From assembly GCF_027580225.2 (NCBI RefSeq), contig NC_073356.2:12617001-12681000 (forward strand): a stretch of DNA of 64,000 bases, in the 5' to 3' direction. This document shows, piece after piece, positions 25,701 to 37,700 of the stretch (positions within the stretch are counted from its first letter, which is position 1; each line of letters begins with the position of its first letter). The DNA comes from Misgurnus anguillicaudatus (lineage: Eukaryota; Chordata; Actinopteri; Cypriniformes; Cobitidae). The position numbers and the translations under genes were made by a program. The notes under the pieces were generated by a model, which worked only from the letters and a program-made list of their open reading frames with translations, had not been told where the DNA came from and did no database searches.

Positions 25701-28700
25701 CAGCATGATGTTATTGACTGTTGACTGTATGTTCTGTGATCATGGGTGAGAATGGAGCTCATCAGTCAGTTCATCAGCCGTCAGTTGTTTCTGCTGTATT
25801 GTAAATCATACAGGACTGATTTCTCATTTACCTCCTGTAGGGTTGCTCACGGGTTGGTCATTACAATCAGAACATTAGTTTTAGCATCGACCATTAGCTT
25901 AACATGACTCATTTTACATTGCACGTGGAGTAAAACATTTGAAATATAAGAAACATCAGATTTGAAAGTATTCAGTTTAGTAGCATTCAAGTCAGTAAGA
26001 TTTTGTCATTAGATTTGAATGAGGTCCACTTATATAGTCATAATGTAAAATAATCTTCCCACACAAAACTGCTGTTTTTTGTCCTGTATCTTTAAAGAAA
26101 TAGTTAACCCCAAAATAAAATTTGCATAATATACACTGCCAAAAATGTGAAATGCTGTGGGTTTTCTATCATGTCATGTTCTAGTGTACACACTATAAAA
26201 TCTCTTTGTAAAGTCTGTATGGCATTGTGAGAGATCCACAAAACTGAAGTCTGAATAATTAGATACATTCATGCTCTTTTTAGACTTTTCGGTTTTGATG
26301 AAAATGACAGTATGTTTTGTAGTCATTGAAGTGAAAAGATTAAGGACATTTTGGTGTGTCATTGCATGAACCTTCATTACATATTTTCAAGTGCAGTACA
26401 ATATTAGCTTACCTGGATTTCTTTATTGATGGTACTAAAGCACATACTGAATATGAACTTTTTTCAGAGACTATATCTTCAAACAGATGGATGCTTTTAG
26501 CGATTTTAAAATATTTATAATTAAAGGTTCTGTACGTCACGTTTCTACTTAAACTAATCCATTTTCAATTGCCTTTGTGCGAATGTGTTGTAATCTCACA
26601 TTAAAATGATCCACTTTGCGGGTTTTGCTATTACCTCTGAAAAAAAATATTATTATTTTTATGTGAAAGTACCGGGCCGGATTTGGCGCGAAATCCAGTG
26701 ACGTCACCTGCATGCGCGCTCCCGAGCCACTCGCCTCTCGCCTCGTCTACTGACTTTGCGCTCAACAGCGACGATACTGTCTGATAACAGACTGAAACGA
26801 CCTGCTCCCAGCACAACACAGACTCCAACACAAACTCCACATATTGTGAAGAAAAGTTATCTGCTGAAGTTCGGCCAAACGTGAATCGGATCAACCAAGG
26901 ACAAAAACACGGATTAACATTGGCAGGGCATATGAATTATGGAGAAACCTCCGCTTTGTTTTGGGTATAAAAACGGATCCGGAGTTTGCTTTCATCCTTT
27001 TGGACAGGTAAGCTAACCTTACTACAAAGCAAGTCAAATATATTTTTATTATCTGCTTTAGTTTTTTAGACGTTATTTCGGTTTGCTAGCCTTCGCTTTA
27101 GCGTGTTTGCCCAGTCGTCGTCGATCGATGACGTAAAACTGCGGACGCGTTTGTTTGCATGCGTCCGATTTTTAAAAGTCTTTAAACTCGTACAGTCTGA
27201 CATTGATGGAAACTGAGATTATACAGTGTGACATGGACTAAACTACGATATTGATCGCACAGTGTGGCAAGCAACAACCCTAAAGGACTATTTTAAATAG
27301 CACAGTATATACCGGGCTTTACTGTTAATACTGAAATTGTTCAGTGTAGTTCACTAATCGTTTTCGTTATCTTACCGTAAATGTAAGTAACACACATAAC
27401 AGGCTAAATGCAGTCAATTAAACGTTGCAGTGGGAGTTTACCTGAGTTTCCAGCATGTTGTGTGATGCTTTCTCCGGTGTGTTAAATGTCAGTCTGGCCG
27501 TCGCTCATGAGTTCGAGGACGCGCTTGTAAACTTATTGGTTGCAATCTAAAACATCACCGCTAGAGGCCGCTGTAAACTACATACAGCACCTTTAAGTAT
27601 ATATCCTTAATGTTGGTGTATAGTGTGTCCTTAAAGGTGCAGTGTGTAGATTTCAGCACCATCTAGCAGTGAGATTGTGAATTGCAACCAACCTCTCAAA
27701 CCACCGTTCACCAAAAACCATAGAGAAGCTACTGTAGCCGCTACAGGACAAACATGTTGCTGTCTAAAAGAAAATGCAGTAGTGATAAAACTTGCTTTGT
27801 AGAGCAGTTTGTCCATTTAGGGCTGCTGTAGAAACATGGCGGCAAAAATGGCGACTTCCATTTAAGGGGACCCGCGGTGTATGTATATAAAAACATCTCA
27901 TTCTAAGGTAATAAACACATAAAAGTTTATTTTGGTCTTTATACACCACTGATAATATGGTTATGTATATAATAGTACATTTCTGTCATTAGATCTGTCT
28001 AAAAGTTACACACTGCACCTTTAAAAGACACTTGACAACCTCTTCTGCTGTGACTTTATTGATAATATACCTCAATATACTGTACATTGTTGCTTAAATT
28101 AAGATCTCCAATTTAAATGTAAAACATTAAACCACATATTTTTTCACTTTTATATGAAAAAACCCAGTTACTGTTTTCTACTGTGCAAGTGAATAGATAA
28201 CAACCCATTCTTTAGGTCTAATTGAAAAGCACTTACATTGTACGTGTTTCTGTTTAAAAAAAAGAAAAATTAAATAAAGGTAAAATGTACTTGAGAATAG
28301 CACATCCTCTTCTCCCATAATCATAATCCACATATAACTACACTGTTTTACTTTCTGTCATTCGATCTTTATTATGAAAGATAGTCTCTTCATATTGTGT
28401 CTTCTGTAGAGTTTTGGCCTTCAACAATTATCTTACATAATAAATATAGACATTGACATTTACATTGCATTTAGCCATTCAGCAGATGCTTTTATCCAAA
28501 GAGATCTACAAATGAAGCTACATCACACTGCCGATTGACAAGAAACACTTTTACCTCAACAGAAAATGTACCATCTGAAGCCTATCAAGCACCAGAACAT
28601 GTGGTGACACATATGTGAGCTATTACTGGCATCAAGCCACCAAAACAATTGTAGCGTTGTGTATTTTCACAGTATGAGTGTTAGCATTTCACACTGAGAT

Positions 28701-31700
28701 GGAGTGATGATGCTGTGTTCAGCGTTATAACAACAGCTAAATAATTCAGTTGCCAAAATACTGTATATTTAAGACATCGAGGGTTATCATCAGTTTCTGC
28801 TTTTGTTGCTATAGAAACAATGCCGTATCTTAAACATTGGTCAGTTTAACAGTATGGTTTTGCACTTCCTTAGTTGCTTCTTTATATACCAGTCCAGTAA
28901 GTATTAGTTTTTTAATTTACTGACACTTTTAAGTTTTATGGTATATTTTCCTTTATAAAAAATTATCCATGGTTTAATTACAATTAAAGAGTAAAAAAAA
29001 ATTTGGCCAATGTTGATTACATTGTATTACTATTTTTACTAAAACCCCATTCACACAGATCTTTGGTCCCAGACAATACCTGTAAAATTGCCAGACAAGC
29101 TTATGTGTGAATCTTCTGGGATCGTTTCTTGGAAAGAAGACCTAGTAAGATACACGGAAAACCCTCTATGTGAACAAAAAGCCGAAACAATGCTGTAATG
29201 GGCGTGTCGTATGGGGCCGCACCCGTCATCACAACAATAGTTATGGTTCAGCTCTTTAAAACGAGACATTTACATGCATATCAACATTCACGACGAGAAA
29301 TGTCGCAAACTAGATTGAAGCAGTTATCAGGAAATTATAAATAAGACCATAAACAATGACGCGCGTGCCGTAGCAACATGAAGTTGGTTCAACTCTTTAA
29401 AATGAGAGATTTACATGCAATACAACATTCACGACGAGAAATGTCAGCAAACTGGACTGACGTAGATATATAAGTTAGCTCGTCACTTACTGCGCTGAAG
29501 CGAAGATCATTTAGCAGCATAAAGAATATCACCTCACGTCACGTGCTCATTTGAGCTTATAATAAACTAAAATGCCCGCACGTCATCCCAACAAGATATA
29601 TCGTTCAGCTCCTCAAAACGGGGGTTTTAAATGCATATAAACTCTTTCACCTCACGTGAAAGAGGAAAAACTCTGTGTATGTTATAAGGATCGCTCTGCA
29701 TCTGATCTCTATTAAAAGTCCTTCACAAAAATGGAATTATCTCAGCTTTTTGCTCAAAATTGTGTGTTTTTGAAGAAACCTACCCATATTTGAGAGGTGA
29801 TAAAAAGAGAACTAATGAAGGTAGGATGAAACGTTTTTTTTTTAAAGCAGAGGATCTTTCATTTAATATATTGTTTGTTTATATATTTAAAGAAGAACAT
29901 TTTTCTGGAAGGCATTAAACTTTTGTGAAAATCATGAAAAATGCTGGCGCTGGCTGGCAACTTTTTTTTTAAAACGCTGGCGGGGAAAGAGTTAACAATC
30001 ACGGTGAGAAATGTCTGTAAACTGGATTAAAGCAGAGATCAGGGAGCTCGTCAAATATCCATTCTGAACCTAAGATCATTCACCAGCATAGAACTGTGCA
30101 TTCACGCGCTCCTTTATAGTCTTATCATAAACAAAAATGCATGTGAGTGGTTTCTGGAGAGAGAAATATAAATAATATGCAAACTTCAGACGCTGCATAG
30201 AAGATAGGGCAGGACTTTAAACAGGTCACATGTCTTTCCGGGACCGAGCAGATGCCGGCAAATCATGGCAGTGTGAATAAACAAAAAATCAAACGATCCT
30301 GGAAAAATCCAGGGTGCATTTCCGTGTATTCCAGAATGCCTGTGTGAAAAGGGCTTAAGTGTAGCAAAAACTGTTTATTTGTGATAAACCATAGTAAAAA
30401 TGTTATATTTTATCTATTAAAAACTCTTTAAATATTAACAAAATATTTTGTTTTGAAAAAATTAAAGTAAAAAATATTTAGTAACATAAATATTTACAGA
30501 TTTGCTATTGACTGATGTGTTATGCACGTCAGTGTTGGTTACAAAAGAAAAAGTCCTTTCTTGTGCTTAAATCATTAGAATAGGGCAACAAAACTGCAAT
30601 TCATTGATGGGCCACTAGAGGCTGGCTCCAAAAGGGAGTCAATCCCCATAGACATGGCATGAACCATCTCGGGTTTTGTAACAAAGAAGGGAGAACCACT
30701 TAACAGTAAAGCATAGTCAATATATTCCATTAAGGTTTCTAATTTACAGCTTTCAGGCATCAGATAACTCATAATCTCTTTAGGGCCAAATCGAAAAATG
30801 TCCTTCAAAGCAGTGTTATTAAATTTTACCTGGTAGCACAGGTTACAAATCTCCTCGACGAAAGATTCAGTGGGCGAGTTACCTTGACATAGTTGTAGTA
30901 AAGTAAACTGCTGGATCAATGGTTCTTGATGAAATAAACTTTCGCTGTATTCCGGTTTATGTAACGGGCGAGTCTGGGAATACATTCCAAATTCAGAAGT
31001 GTATTTAAAAACAAACAGGCAAACAAGACAAAAGGAAAATCCAAAAGCATTAATCCAAGAACAGCCACAAAGGTCCATAACATGAAACAATGATTATGAA
31101 CGCTCGGGCGCAGATTAAACTGACAATACTTCCCAATGTGAGTGTGGAACAGGTTTGAATATACAACAGACAGAAAGTAAGTGTAGAAGAAAAGTTTGAG
31201 GCTGTGTCTGAAACTGCCTACTTTCATACAATAAAGCAGTAGGCCGGGCGAGTAGTATGGCCGAATTCATAGTATTCAAAAACAATAGGCGAAAAATACC
31301 CAGATGACCTACTACTTCCGGTAAGATCCCAAAGTGTTCATTCAATGGACACTTTGCTATCCCATGATCCCCAGGAGAGGAGTTATCCAACGAAAAAGAA
31401 GACGGGGGGGAGCATTGTTTTAACTCTATTTAAATGCAGAAATTGCTGTTTTAAAAATGTTGCGCCCAGGGCCGGCTCAAGCTCTTTGGTTGCCCTAGGC
31501 GAGATTGAGTTTTGTGCCCCCCCACGGTTCGGATTTGTGATTTTTGAGGCACAGATAAAGAAATTACAAACATTTATAAAAAAAGAAGAAAGTTGCACAT
31601 TAAGGGGCCAGTCACACCAAAAGCGCTTTAAACGCTTGCAAACGCAAGGCGCGACGCACTGCCTTTTTTAAAAAAAGAACAGTGCGACGCGGCTTTTCAT

Positions 31701-34700
31701 ATTGCTAAGCAACCATCGAGTCAGCTGTCTTGTCAATCAAATATTGAAGCATGAGCGCTCTTTTGCTGTTAACTGTCATATTAGCAGAAACTTTAAAAAG
31801 AGGACGCTTGCTCTGACCTTGTTTGAGGGTGAGAGGTGCACAAACACGCAGGAGAGAGTGAGCGAGTGGAGTCCGGTTCTTCAAAGCAACTGTAAACTTC
31901 CCTCACCACAACGTAAGGCCGGCCTCTCCCCTCATTCGATTGGACAATGGAAAGACGCGAATGACGTCGGGCGCTTCTCCGCTCTCATCGCTCCTTCAAA
32001 AACGCGTGCGCGGCAGGCGGCAAAAAAACGTAAGGCGCTCGCCGCCCATAAACAGCGCGCAAACGCGCCCTGCCCATAGAATATCATTCAAAAAAGGCAC
32101 CTGCAACTGCCATAAACGCTTTTGGTGTGACTGGCCCCTAAGTAAGGTCTAAAATTAGCATAAGTTACAGAAGTCAAATCAAATGAATAATAACACTGTC
32201 TTTTTTATACAAATTAAATATAATTATTATTTTTTAGAGCTGCAGAAGTGATCTTCTCTTTGTCTTGGGTTGTTTGATTAACATTAATGACACAGACTTA
32301 AGTAGGTTACTTGAGGTGACTGTCTCTTTAAGATAAACTTGGACCTCGTTTTTGACTCAAATCTATACATAAACTTAAGAAATAAACACTTTGGGATATT
32401 ACTTTAGATATTTTTGTTTGTATGTGCCCTGTCAAGAACAGAAAGATTTTATGTTCGCTTGTTTTATGAAACGCGTCTCTCAGTGTGTCCACTTTTGAGT
32501 GCCCTTAAACGTGCACACACACAGACGGAGGGGAAATTCCAAACAATATGAGACACAGTAGCGCAACTCTCTCTAAAGTTTACACATCAAGAGTTCTGAT
32601 CTTTGAAGGGCATAGATGATCACATCTGACTGACTGGAGCTGGACCGGCTCAAACTGATTTTGTCAAGTGGTTGATGTCCTCAGGGCAACATATTGTGTT
32701 GACCCAAGGACAACATTTTTCTAAATAAAACCTAAACCCACCCCAAACCCCAACCCTAACCATAACCAAACCCTAAAATCAGAGGGACATGATAAGTGAA
32801 AAACAATGGTCTAGAAACAGCTAATCCTGGTTGTAAGCTTAAACTTAAAACAAACTTTAAACTTATTTCTGATTGGTTGATTGAAATGTTGTCCCAGGGT
32901 CAACATAATGTTGCCCTGAGGACATCAACCACTTGGCAAAATCAGGAGAGCCAGCTGGACCGGACACATTCAACTGCATGTGCGTACAGAAAGCTGCTCA
33001 CTTTAGCGCCTTTTTATGGTTAAATTGTTTAAAATCACTTGAATTTTAACATTTGCAAGTCTTCTAAACACGTGCAAATGATAAACTTTTTTCAATTTAA
33101 ACTTGCGTATTAATCCGCGAATTGCATGCGAGCCGAACGTTCAGATCACGGATCAACTGCGATCCGTCACAGCACTAATGAGAAGACTTAGAGTGCGTCT
33201 CATTTCTCTGTCTTACCCCTTCCCCTTACCCCTTCACCTCGGTTTTGCGCGTTCATGTGAGGCGAAGTGGTGTCTCAATTCTCAGTTTGATCAAGGGCTA
33301 GGGCCAAGGCGTAGAGATACATAGCCCTTGAAACGAAGTGTGATAATGACCACACTTGAAAGAGAGGGGTAAACATTAACGTAAGAATTTCTCAGGAGAG
33401 CCGGCATCAAGACGTTTTATTGATGAACGTCGAACTGTCAAGGAGTCGCAAACATGAAAGTAACGTTATTTTCTGCAGTTTAATTGAGATTATATTATGA
33501 CACACGTTTTATGATACTTTTAATAAAATGTTCAAGCGGTTTTAATTGTAATGTTTTTGATTTGAATCGCTAGTTAAGGCGCTAGCTAGCAGCTAAGTTT
33601 TGCGCTATTTGTTGAGCTCTGCTCAGGCAATCGATACCACAACCTGAGACAACGGCTACAGCATCTTCTTTGTTTGTCAACGCTTGTCTGTTTACGTAGC
33701 AGCCGGTTAGCGGCAAGGGAAAGTGACGCAAACGGTAATCGAATGGTGTCTCATTTTTTAGACGAACGATCTGTTTTACCCCTTTCCCCGGTTTCGAGGG
33801 GCAAGGAAGACGAAGACAAAGGGGAAGGGGTAAGACAGAGAAACGAGATTGGCCCTTAACATTACCTGAGCTTTCTTCTTATCTTCATCGTGTCTCCGTT
33901 TTTGTCCCTGTGCGGCAGAAGATTTAGTGGACTGCTTCATTTTAGATCAACGCACCAGCAGCTGAGCACAGCTGAGCTGAACGTAACGCAACTCCCCTCC
34001 CAACAGAGAGCGCCCCCAACACATTTGTCGCCCTAGGCAACCGACTAGTCTGCCTATAGCAATCGATGGTCCTGGTTGCGCCCCTGTTCATGGGGTTGCT
34101 TGTCAATAGTCATGATTGGCTTATCCACGGTTTCTGCTTTTGCTGCCATAGAAACCGTAGGTGTGGTTGACTTCATTTTGCACTCCACAGATTGATCGGC
34201 ATGTGACATCAAACTACCGCGAGAGAATTGCTTTCGCAATAGTTTGATGTCATAGGCCGATCCGTCTGCGCAGTAGTTGTAGTTCGCATGCGGAAGTATG
34301 CGGAATGCGGAAGTAGTAACATCTAGCACACGTCATCAAGCTGTTGTTGTTGTTGTTTAGTGACTTTAAGCTGTGAAAAATACATTTTGTGCCTTTACGT
34401 TGTTTTTCGTGATAGCGTTTCATTATGTTATGGTAATATTGATTTTAAACACTAGAAAGGACAGAAAAAACGCACCAACGTTCACGGCGAATGTAAATAC
34501 CATTAACATTCATACTGTTATAACTTCTTATCCAAGATGATAATATTTCATTTTGCACATAAATTATTAAACAACCTTCTCTTTTCGACCAATAGGAGCG
34601 GCTTTTGCTGTCCCTGCTTCCCGCCCACATCGCAAGAGTGATGAAGGCCGAGATCATCCAGAGGCTAAAGGGGCCAAACTTCGGCCAGGCTGAAAACACC

Positions 34701-37700
34701 AACAACTTCCACAATCTGTATGTACAGAGACACACCAATGTCAGGTACAGTAAAACTTACATCATGACATACAGTACTGTATCTTTATAAGAAATTATTT
34801 ATATTAGGCAACCCAGTAATATTCATACACCTCTTAAGCCTATTCAGACTGAATACAAAGTACTTGCTATTCAGTAACTCAGAATCCTGTAAGGTCTATA
34901 CAGTCTAGACAGTTTCTTTCTAAAGATAAAACAAACAAAATCTTCAACAAAATCGGGTAAAGGACTGAAGAGGAATACTGATTTTGTTCAGTGAACTGAA
35001 GGACATCGAGTCTTTTGCTGTTTTTAAAGCAATCTGCTTCAAAGTGCTTCTTTCTCTCCTCTAATACGTTTGTCATTTTGGAGGCAGGCTGTTGAGAGAC
35101 CTGCTCGTTCTCACTGATTGAAGAAAAGCAAATTGGGTTCTCGGCATCTGCATAATATTCATAGAGCTTTAGTCAGACAGGCAGCAAAAATCCATATCTG
35201 ACACACACCAATGTTTTCGACCATATCCTTTACAGTATTAACATCAAAAACAATCTGCAGAGCATGTATTACACCATATGCTCTAGTTTCTACACTTTGG
35301 TGCATTTTGGTCAATTGGATCCCAAGTGGACGAGGCTAAATACAGGTGTAAACGGGGTGTGTAGTCTCGTCCACTTTCAACCACATTTGGAGGTAGTCGA
35401 AAACACTTTTTTTTTTGGTGTAGATGCTCATGTGGTCGAATGTGTTTGAGCAACCACAAAAGACCGCCTACTCTTCATCGTTTAATCTAATGTGTGATGT
35501 ACCAAGCACAATGTTTTTACATCGGTCCTGACTTCTAGTGCGAACCAACAGTGTTCGGCTCAGTCTTTAGGTTGTCATTAATATTTTATTTTATTTAGTA
35601 TGTTTATTTATCAGAAACAATGTACAAAGAACATTAATCTTACGAACAGATGTTTTGTACCAGAGTTAGCAAAAGCTATTTTCTAGGGGTGTAACGATTC
35701 ATCGATTCGTATCGATGCATCGATTATACAAGCGCAGATTCGATGCATCGATGCGTACGTAAGAGGATCAATTAATGTGTTTATTTTGCCACCTTTCTGC
35801 TCGCCTGTCTATTTGTAGCATTCGCTCGACATAAGCGTACAACCTACTATTAAGCTGCGTGTGACACTAACTAACCTCATCATTATCTTCTACATCACAC
35901 CACTTCAGACGCGTTATTGCGTTTCAGTCTGTTGTTCACACACATTAAGTCTTCTAAAAGCGATGGAACCATCAGGGCGAGCTGACAATGAAAGTGAAAT
36001 ATTACACACTCCAGTCGGCGTCAAGTCATTTGTGTGGAAATATTTTGGCTTCAGAAAAACAGATGGAGCACTGGTTAGAGATGTTGCCATTTGCAAAGAG
36101 AAATGCTGTCAGTGTGAGTTAAGGAATGCGGCAATACGTCAAATCTATCCGCACACCTAAAAAGCCGCCATGGTATTGATGGTGAGTGTAAAGAAAACAC
36201 AGGCATCCATTTGCAGTACATTCAGCACAACTGCTATAGTGTAACATACACATTTTGTGAATAGAATACTGTTTCTGTATTCTCAATAAAAGGCAAATGA
36301 TGTGTTATTTTTGTTGATTTATTAACGCGCAAAATTAACGCGTTAACGCAAAATCATTTTAACGCCACTAATTTTATTAACGCTTGATTAACGCAACACG
36401 CAATTTCTGTTTGACCCTTGGTCTAGCCCACAGCTGGATGAACTGAGACACAGCAAGTGACTCTCGCTGTCTAGATGAGTCAGAGGTTTTCATAAAAATA
36501 AGAACATTAAGCTCTCGTCTAGCGAATCCAATGCTCTAAATGTTTATTAAACATCTAAAATAATCTTAATCTGTTCGTTTCCTGAGAGGTGTACCGTCCC
36601 AAATTCATAATCTAAAGCAAAGAAGCGTCTTCATTCACTTTTGGTTTCGTTTTTAAAGCATGCAGAAATGACAGAAAATAGACTGCTTGATGTTAAAATA
36701 ATTATTAAGAGAGATAAAGTTCTGGCCCTGATTGATGTTAAGAGTTATTAAGAGTGACAAGACTCAAAAGCGATCTTTCTGACGCGCATGCACACAAATG
36801 CGCGAGTTCGTGACCCTGATATAGACATCTAAAATTACAGTTTTAAATATATCTGTTTTGACAAGAATTCACGCAGATATGACCTATAATCTGTTATATC
36901 TGAAGTGAATGTTTGGTTAACTGTTGAGGAAAAGTATCTGTTGTGTGTAACATTAGGCTATATTAAACCCTTGCATTAGCCTTTTTTTAGGTAAACTCAT
37001 GAAACTATGCAATTAATCTAGATTCAATATTTTAATCTTTTGAGAGCCCTAAAAATATCTAGTATTGAATCGGATCGAATCGGATCACGGGGAATTCTGA
37101 AGTATCGAAAATAATCGAATCGTTGGCCTAAGAAATCGGTATCGGATTGAATCGTCATTGAAGGCTCCGATTTACACCCCTACTATTTTCTATCTGCAGT
37201 CCCCAAAACTAAAGCGCCTGCCCTCCGACTCTTTCATTTTCGTTTCATTTTGCAAGCGTGTGAAAGTTGCGCAATTTATATATACTTAGAACACAAGAGG
37301 CGGTACTCTGACATAGGGCTGCACGATTAATCGTATTTTTATCATGATAACGATATGCGTGCCCCACGATTAATTAATGACAATCGTCGCGATTAATGTG
37401 CAAAGACCAAGCACAAAACACACGGTCTAGAATCAAGCAAAGTGTTTGTTATGGGCGGAGTCAGAGTAAACGGAGTGTTTCTTTGCAAGTGCAGTCTGTG
37501 TTAAGGTAGAAAGAAATACGTTAGCATCATGATATTTACAGTCATTCGAATATAATGGCAGAGCAACAAGAAGAAAGTGCAGAAATATGTATGTTTAATT
37601 CCCAAAAAGGGTCATATAGGCCTACTCCATTGTTTTTGTAACCTTGAATTTGTTAAATCATTATTTTATTTTATTATTTTGATTTATGATTTATAAAAAC

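Larger units (their letters stand above)
31467..34074. mobile_element. hAT element, CAGGGCCGG ends, 8-bp TSD
   Basis: 2608 bases; left CAGGGCCGGCTCAAGC, right inverted (CATCGATTGCT...), both with GTTGCCCTAGGCG or GTTGCCTAGGGCG inside. Flanked by GTTGCGCC (31459-31466, 34075-34082). Holds MITEs at 31604-32138, 32655-32945 and 33191-33855, and a small relic exon at 33863-33941 on the minus strand. Confidence 0.9.

Noticed and set aside
31345..32079. Open frames of 108 and 125 codons near 31.3-32.1 kb
   Set aside because: They run across the boundaries of a hAT and an inserted MITE; the peptide has no family resemblance.
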